DNA of 64,000 bases from Chlamydoabsidia padenii (GCA_025330725.1 JAIWND010000009.1:310001-374000), one strand, 5' to 3'; counted from the stretch's first letter, positions 1 to 12,206 are shown. The notes: generated by a model not told the origin, from the letters alone. Translations and numbers: made by a program.

Positions 1-3000
1 CAGAGGAGTAGTGGCGAAACCCCACTCTTCAGCACCGAGCAAACAAGCAATAGCAATATCACGACCAGTCTTGATTTGACCATCAGTTTGGACAATCACA
101 CGGCCACGAAGATCATTGAGCACCAAAGTTTGATGAGTTTCAGCAAGACCCAATTCCCAAGGCAAACCGGCGTATTTGATACCAGTCCATCGAGAAGCAC
201 CAGTACCACCATCATGACCAGAAATCAAGATATGATCAGCACGAGCCTTGGCTACACCGGAAGCAACAATACCCACACCAACTTCAGATACCAACTTTAC
301 AGATACACGAGAGCGAGGGTTGGCGCACTTGAGATCGTAGATAAGTTGCTTGAGATCTTCAATAGAGTAAATATCGTGATGAGGAGGAGGGGAGATAAGA
401 CCGATACCAGGAGTCGTCTTTCGAGTTGAGGCGATTTCTTCAGACACCTTTCCGCCAGCCAATTCACCACCTTCACCAGGCTTGGCACCTTGAGCCATCT
501 TGATTTGCAATTCATCAGAGTCAGCCAAGTAGAAGGAAGTGACACCGAAACGACCAGAGGCGACTTGTTTAATAGCAGATCGAAGACTGTCACCATTTTC
601 ACGAGGAATGGATCGTTCAGGCTTTTCACCACCTTCACCAGTGTTGGATTTACCGCCGAGTTGATTCATAGCAATGGCCAAAGAGCTGTGAGCTTCCATA
701 GAGATAGACCCATAAGACATTGCACCAGTGACAAATCGCTTGACAATCTTATCCCAAGATTCCACTTGTTCCACAGGGATTTCCTTTCGTTGAGAGTAGT
801 CGAATTCGAGCATACCACGGAGAGTACATTTCTTGATGGCTTCATAAGAGTGGCGAGAGTAGGCATCATAAGAGCTTTGGTTCTTGGCACGGACAGCATC
901 TTGCAAGTTGGCGATAGTAGCAGGTTCAGCGATATGAGGTTCACCACCGTTACGCCAGTGATATTCACCAGATTCAGGCAAGGCAAGAGGACCAACTGTG
1001 TTTCGAGAGGGATAACCTTGTTCATGAAGAGTCAAGGCATCCAAAGCAAAGATATCAAAAGTGACACCCTTGATACGAGAAGCAGTGCCAGCGAAACAAC
1101 GAGAGATCACAGTATCATCCACACCGAGAGCTTCGAAAATTTGAGCACCCTTGTAAGAAGCCAAAGTAGAGATACCCATCTTGGACATAACCTTCATAAT
1201 ACCATTGTCGATACCCTTCTTGAAGTTGTAGACCAATTTTTCAGCAGTCAAACCGTCATGCACAGCATTTTCCCGGACCAACTTCATCATGGCTTCCATG
1301 GCAAGATAAGGACAGACGGCATCAGCACCATAACCGACAAGGACACAGAAATGATGAACTTCACGAGCTTCAGCAGTTTCCACCATCAAGGCGATACGAG
1401 AGCGTTGCTTGTTACGGACCAAATGATGATGCACACCACCCACAGCGATCAGAGAAGAGATAGCCACGCGATCAGCATTGACAGCACGATCAGACAAGAC
1501 TACCACCTTATAACCTTGTTCAATGGAGTGACTGACTTCAGAGCAGATACGTTCAAGAGCTTGGACATAACCTTGTACACCTTCAGTCTTGGCAAAAGTG
1601 ATATCAATGGTGGCGACCTTCCATTCAGGATAAGCATTGGACATGTTCTTGACAGCAGCCAATTCTTCCATGGACAAGATAGGAGAGGGCAATGTGATCT
1701 TGTGGGCTTGCTTTTCGTCAATTTCCAAAATGTTACCTTCAGGACCAACATAGCATTCCAAAGACATGACGATTTCTTCACGAATAGGATCAATAGGAGG
1801 GTTGGTAACTTGGGCAAAGAGTTCACGGAAGTATTCATAAACCAGACGAGGTTGTTCTGCCAAACAAGCCAAAGCAGTATCGTTACCCATAGAGCCGAGT
1901 GGTTCTTTACCAGTAGAAGCCAAAGGAAGCATAATCAGATTCAATTGTTCCAAAGTATAACCAAAGGCACGAAGACGAGGATCGGCGCTGACAGTAGTTT
2001 CATCCAAGACAGGCTTGTAAGAAGAATGAGCTTTTTCGACAATGTTGGAGAGATGAATACGTTGGTTCTTGATCCATTCGGTAAACTTGCACTTGGCAGC
2101 AGTTTGTATCTTGAGTTGCTTGTCATCGACGAGTTTACCTTCCACAGTGTCCACCAAAAGCATACGACCAGGTTGGAGACGACCCTTTTCAACAATGGTA
2201 TCAGGATCCACAAAGACAGTACCCACTTCAGAGGCACAAATCATAATATCATCAGAGGTGAGGTAGTATCGACAGGGACGCAAACCGTTACGATCCAAAG
2301 AAGCACCACAGTATCGGCCGTCGGAGAAGGTGAAGAGAGCAGGACCATCCCAGGGTTCCATGAGACAAGCAGCCCATTGGTAGAAAGCCTTCATTTCAGG
2401 GCTCATGGCATCGTTGTTTTGCCAGGCTTCAGGAATCATTGTCATAATAGCTTCAGGAAGAGTAAGGACACCGTTCACCACCAAGAGTTCCAATACATTG
2501 TCAAAAGCAGCGGAATCAGAACCACCTTCTTCAATGATGGGGTAAAGAAGATCGAGTTCGTCACCAAAAGTATCGGATTTCATGACACCTTCACGAGATC
2601 GCATCCAGTTTTTGTTGCCTCGTAAAGTATTGATTTCACCTGTAAGAGTTGACCATAATGAAGGGAAAAAAAAAAAAAAAAAAAAAAGTGAGTTCCCAAT
2701 GAATAAAATTGTCGGGATTTATATCCCGGGTATTACTGTTTTTAGCGGACTTACCATTGTGAGCACACCAACGCATGGGTTGAGCACGATCCCAGCTTGG
2801 GAAAGTGTTAGTACTGAATCGAGAGTGCACCAGAGCAAAGTGAGTTTCGTATTGGACATTGTTCAAATCATGGAAGTATTGATAGACTTGTTTAGGAGTG
2901 AGTTGACCCTTGTAGACAATGTTCTTGTTGGAGAGAGAGCAGACATAGAACCACTTTTTCATGGTGAGAGTATGAGTAGCATGTTTACGGAGGACATACA

Positions 3001-3641
3001 ATTGGCGATTAAAGTATTGTTCATCAAAGGGGGCTTCTTGATCAGCCAAGACGACAAAAGGTTGGACAATGGCAGGTTCCTTGGATCGAGCAGCAGGACC
3101 AATAATAGTAGAATCGCGAGGGACATCACGCCAACCGAGCACATTAAGATGAAGAGCCTTGGCCATATCTTCAAATACTTGTTTGCTTTCCTTGATAGTT
3201 TCGATTTCACCCTTCATAAACAAGTTACCAACAGCATATTGTCCTTCGGTAGGTAGTTGTACACCTAGTTCGCGGCTAGTTTCATTGACAAAGAATTGAT
3301 GAGGAATGCCTGTCATGACGCCCGCGCCATCCCCATCACGGATATCTGCACCGCTAGCACCCCGATGAGTCATGTTACAAAGCTAAGTTTACATAAAAGA
3401 ACAGTTAATTCATCCATGCTCATACATACTGTTGCCCATCCCCAGTCCCCATTCTATTTTCTCTTTTCTGGTTAAATTATATACTTACAATAGAGCTGGC
3501 ATCGCTTACAATTTTGTGAGAGCGTTTACCTTTAACGTGGACCATAAAACCGACACCACAGGCATCCTTTTCCAATTCGGGATTGTAAAGACCTTGAGCA
3601 GCAGGAATGCATTCGGCCCATGAGTTGTTTTCCAAAGACAT
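1..3641 (-). CDS. GLT1: Glutamate synthase (NADH-GOGAT type), N-terminal half, cut by window start
   Basis: Makes glutamate from glutamine and 2-oxoglutarate in nitrogen assimilation. Exons on the minus strand are 3641-3489, 3382-2755 and 2639-1. Together they give 1140 in-frame codons of an expected ~2100, so the C-terminal half lies outside the window. Cys28 in the motif KDACGVGF is the expected N-terminal nucleophile of the class II glutamine amidotransferase, so a 27-residue propeptide is probably removed. The amidotransferase domain spans about residues 28-430 ([21 protein letters not shown]). A central domain follows, then the start of the FMN-binding barrel ([22 protein letters not shown]). 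The chain stops just before the expected 3Fe-4S cysteines. Intron 2 carries a T-tract in the sense strand and an inverted repeat. Identity is very secure. That the enzyme uses NADH is inferred from fungal homologues. Confidence 0.97.
2711..2730. repeat. Inverted repeat inside glutamate synthase intron 2
   Basis: CGGGAT and ATCCCG face each other across four bases within 2713-2728. One arm matches the GTCGGGATTT core of the recurrent promoter-like element. It lies in the middle of intron 2, so it could be an intronic regulatory site, a small hairpin or chance. Confidence 0.5.
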
Positions 3642-5673
3642 TAGAGTTGTTGTTGTTGTTTTCGTAAAAAAGATAGAGATTTGTGTACAGAGACAAAGAA
3701 TTTGGTTTAAAAACGTTTATATGTGTTTATATACAAGGGAAAAGTCGAAAGAAGGATATAACGGTTTTCCCCAAATATGAATGGTGATTGTATGTAAAAG
3801 GTAAAATAAAATAAAAAAGTAGTGTAAATATGTATAATAAAGAGTGGGGGATTTGGTGAAATATGTGTATATATTTCGTTTATAAACAACACAAAATGGA
3901 GCGAAAGAAAGAAAAGAAAGAAAAAAGAAAAAAGAGTAGAATGATTTTATATCAAGGATCTACTTTTTCTGATGTTGTCGGGATTTGAAAGTGATGGGAT
4001 GCTTTTTCCTTATCTAAAGAGGAAAATGGACCAATGACATGGGATTTCTCATTTCAAGGGAGGACAAGAAAAGTCAAACACCACATCACTTCTGTCGGGT
4101 CACATGTATCGTCTTCACTGGTAGTATTTATTTGTTCTCTTGCCGTATGATGATGATGATAGTAAATAACTATTATCACCTTTTTTTTTTTTTCTCTTGT
4201 TCTTTCAAAATGGAAAGTGTCTTGTATCAAAAAAGTCCCGAGAAAGTACGAGTTTGATCTTTGGTGGGACGATCAAAATGACATAGGACTAGGTGATATC
4301 AGTATAACATAACCAGAAATCAAAAAGATCAATAGGAACACTGGAAAACGCTTTGTCAATGCATTCCGTTATCTTATCACATTTTTTTCCCTTCCGAAAG
4401 AACTGAAAATCAAATTCAAATCCCGACTTCGTTCTTATTTTCTATAGTCCATGTTCTTAAATTTGACCATAAATGTAGTGGCTGCAAACCATCATATGAA
4501 CGTTAATGCAAGTTTTTTTTCAAAAAAAATTAACTGTTTATAAATCTAGAAGGATGAGAAAGCTTGTATAAATGTAACTAAGCTACTACACCATTACAAG
4601 CTTTTGATGCCCGGTTGAAATATACCTACAAACAAGAAAAAAAAAAAAAGGTGATGTGAATAACCAATCAGAATCGCTCATTTCATCTTTTTGAAATCCA
4701 ACCAAAGTTGGACACTTTCTTATCTCTGTCGCCCTGTTGCAAATGAAAAAGATGTTAGATGGGTAACTTTATACACACGATCACTCTTTGTTTTTCGGAC
4801 ATCTACGGAAATCCCTTGACCCTCCCCCCTATACCATCTTTCATAATCAGCATCATTATCATCATCATCAAATGATGAACAAGTACCTGATTCCGTTTGT
4901 TTATCCCTTTTTAGAGTGTTACATCATTTATTATTATCATCTAACACTTTATTATCATCATCATCAAACAATTGTCACTTTTTTGTTTTGTCTACCATGA
5001 ATAAGGGTAAAGGTATATTTCAAAGTAAGGCATAAGATTATCTCGATACTTTCAAATCCCGACCATACAGTCTAAATTGAGGATTACCCCTCTCACATGC
5101 AAATCTCAGCCAGTCAGATATACTTATTTCATAATCTTCAGGTCTTAACTTTAATTTTGTTGATATTCCTCTTTTAGACAATATCGCGGGGAGGGGTACA
5201 AACTTTCCAATGGCCGAGTAAATTATCTTTGATGAGACTGGATCTCGCATCTTCTTTTACTTTTTTTTTAGTTTCCCCTTCGTTATAAAATCATAAAGTA
5301 AGGGCAGATTCATGCACTTTTTCTTTTTGCTCGGCTGAGATTGTGTAATCCATAGGAAAGCTTTTATATACCGGAGACAATGCAATGCCGGAATGAAGTG
5401 GCAGAAAATGTATAAAAGAGTGATTCATGCATATGTATCTAACTGTAGCATTCCATCTTGCTTTTATGTTGGGGGGATATTTTCAAACCCCGATTAGTAG
5501 CACACCCAGCTTTTCACCATCACAGTACAACAATTCGGGTCTAGTCAAGTAAGGACGATAAGAATTCATTTTTATTTATTGGATATAAGGTAAAAACAAG
5601 GCATAATGAAGAAGGAAGGATATAAACTAAAAAAAAAAAAAATAGATAAACTATAATGTAGGTAAGGGGGATG
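3642..5673. other. Intergenic: upstream region of glutamate synthase
   Basis: No convincing gene. It holds the glutamate synthase promoter and the 3' flank of the leucine-rich-repeat gene. Four copies of the recurrent element lie at 3978-3990, 4415-4427, 5050-5063 and 5481-5495, the densest cluster in the window. Homopurine and homopyrimidine tracts lie near 3901-3940 and 4181-4195. Short reading frames here show no family signature. Confidence 0.6.
3978..3990 (+). promoter_or_regulatory. Recurrent CGGGATTTGAAA element
   Basis: TCGGGATTTGAAA lies 337 bases upstream of the glutamate synthase start. It contains one of nine exact copies of the 10-mer GGGATTTGAA in the window. A role in transcription is inferred from position only. 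Confidence 0.45.
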
Positions 5674-8028
5674 CTAATTCTGCATAGGATCCAGTAACGC
5701 CGTTTCGTCTAATTGATAGGTCTTAAAAAAAAAAGCAAAATCAGTCAAACCGAGAATACAACGTGGATTTGCCTGTCTCTTCTTTTCCATTATTACCTGC
5801 TTGGGAGTTGTATCGGCGATTTCAGGCTGAGACAATAGAGGTTGATGAGTTGGATCAAGGGATGGCTTCTTGGAGGGTAAAGGTACCATGGTCAGATCAT
5901 GATCCTTTGCCAATATATGTATGCCTGTGATGGAAGATAAAGATGAAGGAGGTGATTCTGTTGTTTCTGATGGTACTGATAATGACGATGTAGTCGATAA
6001 TGAGGAAACCATGTTGATATCAAGTGCTGTGGTCTCTATACCCGGATGCTGTTCTTCCTTGTGTTGTGATCGTTCTACTTGTTGAATCATGTTGGTGGTG
6101 CAAACGGCCGCGATATCATTTTGAAGATCAGATAGTTCCACATCATTGGTCTAACATATCACAAACAATTCCGGGTTAGTCATCCCTCTTTTCGCCTCGT
6201 TCTGTCCTCCCCCCCCCACTTTTTTTTTCTTTTGGTTGATTGTTTTACTTACTGGGATACTAATATCCAAAAAGGTGATTGTTCGATTCATTTTTACAGA
6301 AACAGATAGAGCAAGGATTCCGGCTAGGGAGATGGAAGGATTCTGGGAGAGATCAAGTCTTGTCAGCGCAGTGTTCATTGGCAATACTTCGGCGATCATG
6401 ATGGCGGCTGTAGCATCCAAGTCGGTATTGGTTAAAACAAGTTGTCGTAGTGTGTCGTTTCGTAAAAGGGCAGATTTAAGAGCATGGATCTATATATTTA
6501 AAATAAAAGAGAACGGTCAACTTGACATGCCATAATAATTCAGTCTGTTTTCATCTTACCCCTTTATCAGAGCCACGCATTAATGGGTTTATAGAGAGAT
6601 CCAAGGTTTCCAAGCATTGATTCGAGTACTATAATAAGAGCAAAACAGGTTAAAGACTTGAAAGGATATAATCTGAGTATATACTTACCAGAGCATCCGC
6701 CACAAGTTCACATCCATTTGAGTATATCTGACAATTAGCCAGCGACAAGTGTTTCAAAGTCCGGTTCTTGCCCAATGCCTGACATAACCCTCCAATGGCC
6801 ATGTCCTGTAAAGGATTACCCGTCAAATCAAGTTTTTCAAGTCCACTATCTGTCGTATTAGGATATTGGTCGTTCTTATCGTGTTCATAGATTTGATTAT
6901 CATAGTCTACCTCCGTAGGTTGGTGTTCTTTGGAGATCAGTGTTGCCAAGATATGAATAGAATTAGACGAAAATCGATTGTGGCATAATGATAGTGAAGT
7001 TAAAGAGGGGGATCGACAGATACCAGGTGCTATTGCTTCCAATTGAGTGGCCTTCAAACTGCATTGATTCATGTTGAGATGCTGTAATGATGTCGTTGAT
7101 AATAAGGCTCGAGATAAGTAGTGTAAGGCTCGTTGGTCGGGAGATGTTTTCGATATATCCAAAGAGGTGATTGATTTTGACTATAAAAAAAAAAGAGGAT
7201 AAAGTTAATACGTCAAATGATAATTTTGTCACTAATCCTTTACCTCGACAATGTAGATGGATAGTAATTTGTAACTTTTGTTCTTGAGAGGGTTATGCGA
7301 GATGTCCAATTCGACTACGGTGTCAGTCTTTAGTAGACTGTTCAACAAAGTGCCAATGCTCTATAACATGAGTTTATTAGTACTACAAGACAATTTATAG
7401 TATTGAGACATTATATTACCTCGTCATTCAGGCCACAGTTTGATAAACGAAGGGTACGTAAACCAAAGTCCAGTAATAGAATATCAGAAAATGGACCCAT
7501 TGTTGCAGGATAGATAGTTCGACCATTCAAGTCAATATTAGTCAAAGGCGTGTTACTACATAAAACAAAAAAAAAGAATCAATATTGTTATTGCACATCA
7601 GGACCATGCATAAATTGAATAAGCCCAACCATTTTTCTTTTTTTGTTGTTGCTTTACCAATGAGATTGTAACAAATCCATAAGAAGAGGCCATTCCTTTT
7701 CTTCTCGTAATCGACAAGACTTTTCATAACAATGAGGCAGAAAAGGCATGTAATCGGTGATGGTTGCTGATGCAAGTGGTAAAGTAGTTGATGGCAGTTG
7801 TTGTTCCTGTTGAGTATCATCATAAAGCAAGTGTTCCGTCGTCAGCTGACCTATAGAGAAGGTGACCCGTTCCAAATCTTGTCGTTTTAATCGAAATGAA
7901 GTGTCTTGTTGAGTATTGAGTGATAGTTTCGACTGGATGCGTGATAACCATGATAAAGAAGTTACTTGAGTGGGGGGAGTCGAATGGGACTTTTTGAGAA
8001 TACCTTTGGTCTTGATTGTATCATCCAT
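5674..8028 (-). CDS. Leucine-rich-repeat (RNI-like) protein with RVTF motif, PPP1R37-like
   Basis: Exons are 8028-7658, 7555-7420, 7360-7244, 7180-6689, 6628-6560, 6489-6253 and 6150-5674, giving 632 residues. The centre (about residues 125-480) is a run of ribonuclease-inhibitor-type repeats with blocks such as LDLTGNPL, LSLANCQI and LDLSQNPS. Residues 54-57 are RVTF, followed by SIGQLTTE. RVxF is the canonical protein phosphatase 1 docking motif, and vertebrate PPP1R37 pairs such a motif with the same repeat type. The C-terminal ~150 residues are low-complexity Ser/Thr-rich. The start at 8028 is the first ATG after a candidate promoter element at 8160. A further upstream exon (8272-8147) can be spliced in frame but has no supporting similarity. 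The PP1 regulator role is an inference. Confidence 0.8.
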
Positions 8029-8712
8029 GTTGACAAGGCCACAGTTGTATTGCTGTTGATTTCGACGTTAGGGTGAATATAATGACTATTTCGTTGTTGT
8101 TGTTATAAAACAGGGAAAAGAAAGAGAGAAATTCGAACAAGCTCACATCTTCAAATATATTAAAACGCCGCATCTTGGGACAGGTCTCCTTTTTAGACAA
8201 CGAAGTTGGAAGAAAGTTGGGATACCAATTTGATCCTCCTTTGAAATCCAGTAATGATATTGTATGTGACAAACAATAAAATTAGTATGTATACTGGTTA
8301 TACATAAATCGGATTCGAGATCAGTGGCAGAAAAGTAGTATTCCCTATGTAAACTTGCATGATCATAAAATTGTCTTTTCTATCAAGTGAAATCCATCAC
8401 TCCTCCTAATCTAGAGGCAAGAAAAGAGAAAACTAGTATAAGCTATGTATAAACCATTGATAAACTACTGTTGGAATAAAATGTGTACCGCCTCTAATAC
8501 AGAGATGCAATGCAGCCACGAAAAGCGGGATTTGAAAAATGAGATTATAAAAAATGAAACCCTTTTGTCTTCCTTTCTTTTTCTAGATACAACCTCAATT
8601 ATTGGACTATGGCGATGGTAATAAATAAAGGAAGTGTTTTTACATACTTCTTTATCTGATATCTCTATGGAAACTAACAATACCTCCTTACTATCTTATA
8701 GACACCTCAAGA

Positions 8713-8754
<42 letters not shown>

Positions 8755-9568
8755 CTGACCAACTTGATCTTAATCGCATTGTTTTTTAGGTTCCAATAGC
8801 AACCAAATGTCATTAGTGGAATTGGATTCATCGAAGACTTTGAAACTGGACTGTTGCCCAAATATGTTCACACACAAGTTCCTGTAACTAACCATTGCTG
8901 CCGATCTACTTTGAACCTCTGGACTCTTCCTGAAGATTACAAGGATATCAAAAACCATATCTCAGTCTCTCACGGTATACTCTCACGGTATATAATTTAA
9001 TCAGGTAGAGGATACAATGTGATGATGATATAGAGAACTGATATTGTCTTATTTAGATTCGATGATAAACTACATTCTTTTAGCACTAATGTTGTTTGTT
9101 ACTCTTGGATTGATTATAGGAATGGTCACCACTAGCATAGCTTATCAATAGATATTCGTCTCCTATTATTGTTAATTACCTAATAAAACTGTATATACAT
9201 ATAAAAATAGGGTCCTTGTAGTCAAAGATAATGATGATTTACCATACCGAGTCAGGTACACTATTTTTAAACAACAATCTTCCAGCTTGGCATCAAGCCG
9301 TACATAATTTTAGTACTACCAACCGTCAATAACCGGAGAACGACACAGCAATAAAAACCAACCATCATATAACTAACATTCTTCATATCATAATATGATC
9401 AAATCATTTGTCTTTATTTATATATTTAGCAAGTCATGATAAAGGGTAAAGGGGGGATTAAAACGAGAGAATTATACTAGTTAAAGGTGGATAAGGTAAA
9501 GAGGTAAGGTAAGATGTGTTCTATACAAAAAGAGATGATAATCAAGATGTTGATGTCATGATAGGTGG
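8029..9568. other. Intergenic, with a 39-base poly(A) run
   Basis: No gene is supported. An uninterrupted A run occupies 8714-8752. Recurrent-element copies occur at 8525-8539 (GCGGGATTTGAAA) and, as the variant GCGGCGTTTTAA on the minus strand, near 8159-8170. The second lies ~130 bases upstream of the leucine-rich-repeat start. The right end is the 3' flank of the small serine palmitoyltransferase subunit gene. Confidence 0.5.
8714..8752 (+). repeat. Poly(A) run, 39 bases
   Basis: Uninterrupted adenine homopolymer in intergenic DNA. Its length in the read set may be unreliable. Confidence 0.9.
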
Positions 9569-9844
9569 CTATGTTAATAACTTGTTGAAAACAATAGGAG
9601 TATATTGATACATGGTTAATACGGATAAGCCTACGATACAGAGCATAATTGTATCTACATTATCATAATACACATAACATAATTAGTGTTTCATTCAAAC
9701 AATGAGAGTATTGAAGATTGCCAACTTACTAAACAGCGCCTTTTCCCAAGGTTCCAGCATATATAAAGCAGTTTGTAGTTCGTATTGGTAGATTTTGGTG
9801 GAGATGTATTTGGAGTAGCTTTTTTCGTAAGATGCAGTGTCCAT
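9569..9844 (-). CDS. Small subunit of serine palmitoyltransferase (ssSPT / TSC3-like)
   Basis: Exons 9844-9730 and 9654-9569 encode 66 residues. Family knowledge: ssSPT proteins are short endoplasmic reticulum membrane proteins that bind the LCB1-LCB2 heterodimer, boost the first step of sphingolipid synthesis and set acyl-CoA preference. Seen here: the block YQYELQTALYMLEPWEKALF, which closely resembles the conserved YQY-x5-ALYMLEPWE core of animal SPTSSA, then a hydrophobic segment (NTIMLCIVGLSVLTMYQY) that forms the transmembrane helix. The intron falls exactly between LF and NT, and splicing restores the family motif. An in-frame upstream ATG at 9916 would add a hydrophobic leader. The start at 9844 fits family length better. 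The gene is easy to miss because the signature is split over two short exons. Confidence 0.9.
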
Positions 9845-9923
9845 GATGATTAAAAAATATAAAGTGGAGAGAGAGAGAGAGACAAGGAAAAATATCAGAA
9901 ACAAAGTTTTTGTCATTTTTTAC

Positions 9924-9939
9924 TTTTTAAAACGCCGCC
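9924..9939. promoter_or_regulatory. Variant of the recurrent element upstream of ssSPT gene
   Basis: TTTTTAAAACGCCGCC, read on the other strand as GGCGGCGTTTTAAA, lies 80 bases before the ssSPT start codon. It departs from the consensus at the GGGA core, so it is a weak match. Confidence 0.3.
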
Positions 9940-10368
9940 ACCTGGTTTTGGCAAAGGCGGAGGTTTAAAAAAAATATGGCTTCTATGATATGATAACACA
10001 CGTAGAAACTTTTCTTCATCTACTACCATGTCAGAACAATCCATCAGTAAATAAGGCCGGCGTCATTGATTAATTCAGTGAAACTTGTCCTGTTGTCCTT
10101 TTGGTTCCTCGAAGTGATTGATGCCAAAAAAAAGCAATTCAAAGTGTTTAGAATGATTCGGCAACCACGATGGAACTCTTTGCATTAACAATTCCTCTTC
10201 CAAACAAAACAAGAACGCCAGTGGTTGTGGTGTCGATGAAAAAGGCGGTGTGCGCAGTGGGGCACCATTATTTTTGCTGTACAGCAAAACCCCGTATATG
10301 GTAATAGGTGATACAATCAGTTTGAAAAACCCCGCCTACCCCTTAATTCCCTACCAAGATTTGGCAAG

Positions 10369-10540
10369 AGCACTACTCGCGCCATTGTCAACGGATGCTA
10401 ATGATTAAAATGGCGATGTGGACACTATAGCATATTTTCAACATGATTCACCGCAAAAGCCAAACTCCAAGACCCATGTGTCAGTATGTTCAAGCCTGCG
10501 ATGACTTTTTACCTGTCATTTGTACGAGGGGGAAAAAAGT
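10369..10540 (+). repeat. Dispersed repeat, copy 1
   Basis: Shares a stretch around ATGATTAAAATGGCGATGTG (10400-10419) and a later block ending near CTGTCATTTGTA with the three copies at 51361-51857. Copies are diverged but collinear over ~170 bases. Probably a decayed transposon fragment. Confidence 0.7.
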
Positions 10541-11011
10541 ACGAAGAGGAGCCAGACAAATAATATTTCATTTTCCGAAATACACCCAGATAAAATAAAA
10601 GCATTTATATAAAGCAATGCATATAGATGAATAGAAGACAGATAGATAAAATCAAGACATGGTGGAGTGAAGACATGTAGATGCATCAAGGTTATTGTAT
10701 GTACATATTTATTAAAAAAACCGCCCCTATCAAATCCATATATGGGAATGAGAAGTCAAGCAAAAAACCGTATAATGTAATTGGGTAAATCGCTGTACGT
10801 CAAAAGTTCATTAGTTCTGTCAAGTCATAAGACAGTAAAGGGTAGTGAATAAGATAAGTAGTTGATTTGATAAGACTATATATATTTATAATAGATGATC
10901 TATGGGGGGATAAGGGATAATAACCAACACAATATGACAATATAATCAACACTACTGTAATAATATAAAAGAAGCCAGTTCACCAATTGCCATTTTCTCT
11001 TGCTTGATCAA

Positions 11012-11475
11012 CTAGAGTTCGTCAACCACCACCATAACAGAACTTGGGTCTTCAATATATTGATTTAAGAATTTGCCTTTCAGTGCCACCCAGTCCTTTT
11101 TGATAGTACGTTGTAGCCGAGTATGCCAACTAAAACCTAGCCCTTCCACCACAGCTTGTAATTCTTCCATCATTTCCACAGGAGTGTAGCCAAAGAGTCC
11201 CACCAGAGGATCGTATCTTCCCATACATTGTCGTGCTTCCGTTGCAAAAGTTAGAAATCTGGTCCGTCGTCGTTGTTCCAAGTAGATGTTGGAGAAGATA
11301 TCGTCATTAACGTCGATCCTTACTACATTACATAAAACAAGTATGTCTTACCCAACAGGAAGGTAAAACCTACAACCAGATGAATATAATTAGTAAGCTT
11401 GTCTTTCATGTATTTTTCTTTACTTACCATAAAGTACCCATAAACATTGTATATCATGATCCATCCCCAAGAATC
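11012..11475 (-). CDS. Gag-like hypothetical protein, possibly a retroelement relic
   Basis: The last exon, about 11328-11012, encodes ~100 residues ending in VVVDEL. Its middle (LQAVVEGLGFSWHTRL, then DWVALKGKFLNQY) has the spacing seen in LTR-retrotransposon Gag cores, where a small-residue/W motif is followed by W-x2-LK-x2-FL. An 18-base exon (11374-11357) and a start in the upstream exon (around 11475) can be spliced to it in frame, giving a start at MDHDIQCL, but this join is uncertain. The upstream exon lies inside a tandem duplication. Family assignment is by pattern only. It may be a domesticated or a decaying element. Confidence 0.4.
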
Positions 11476-11752
11476 AAATGGAGCGCCGTAACTGGTGGCT
11501 AGTGCAACATGCCCGAGAATAGGTAGATCCACAATAATGCTTCAACATACCAGACATCCCGCTTTACCAGCACAACCCATTCGCCAGCAGATCCAGGTGT
11601 GGAACAGGATACGATGTCGCCTACATCCTGCCACGGCAAAAAGGCTAGGCCTAATCGCTATTCTACACAAAGGTAGCCGCCTCGCAAAATCTGCCAACTT
11701 ATCCATTTGATTACTAACAGGAGACTTCACATATCAGGGACAAAGAGAGACC
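11421..11752. repeat. Tandem duplication, unit 1 (with 11868-12206)
   Basis: About 330 bases are repeated 447 bases downstream with only a handful of substitutions (about 97 percent identical over the core 11440-11740). Both copies include the candidate splice donor at their left end. The sequence between the copies has diverged. Confidence 0.9.
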
Positions 11753-11867
11753 ATACACCACAAGAGACAACAAACATGGAAGGCAAGTGACAACACCGGA
11801 AGACAAACCTACAATAAGAGCAAGAAGAGTGATTAGTAACATTGTCTTTTCTTGTTGTTTTTTTCTT

Positions 11868-12206
11868 TACTTACAATAAAGTACCCATAAACATTGTATA
11901 TCATGATCCATCCCCAAGAATCAAATGGAGCGCCGTAACTGGTGGCTAATGCAACATGCCCGAGAATAGGTAGATCCACATTAATGCTTCAACATACCAG
12001 ACATCCCGCTTTACCAGCACAACCCATTCGCCAGCAGATCCAGGTTTGGAACAGGACACGATGTCGCCTACGTCCTGCCACGGCAAAAAGGCTAGGCCTA
12101 ATCACTATTCTACACAAAGGTAGCCGCCTCGCAAAATCTGCCAACTTATCCATTTGATTACTAATAGGAGACTTCACATATCAGAGGCAAAGAGGGAGCA
12201 TAAACC
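11868..12206. repeat. Tandem duplication, unit 2 (with 11421-11752)
   Basis: Second copy, offset 447 bases. All three minus-strand frames carry stops within the unit, so neither copy is a simple intact exon. A second candidate donor-acceptor pair lies between the two copies (around 11818-11875). Confidence 0.9.

Larger units (their letters stand above)
9845..11011. other. Intergenic with transposon relics
   Basis: No intact gene. Positions 10154-10192 resemble a block in the FAR1-like remnant near 45.85 kb: both encode FGNHDGTL in the plus frame. Positions 10369-10540 are one copy of a dispersed repeat that also occurs three times at 51.4-51.9 kb. The rest is AT-rich and featureless. Confidence 0.5.

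Noticed and set aside
490..2625. 711-codon plus-strand open frame
   Set aside because: It is the antisense shadow of glutamate synthase exon 3, whose minus-strand product is clearly conserved.
5038..5250. 70-codon minus-strand frame
   Set aside because: No family features and it contains a copy of the recurrent element.
8147..8272. Extra upstream exon for the LRR gene
   Set aside because: It can be spliced in frame but lacks any family similarity, and it overlaps a promoter-like element.
11495..12157. Two near-identical plus-strand 71-codon frames
   Set aside because: Consequence of the tandem duplication; no family similarity, and substitutions change amino acids freely.
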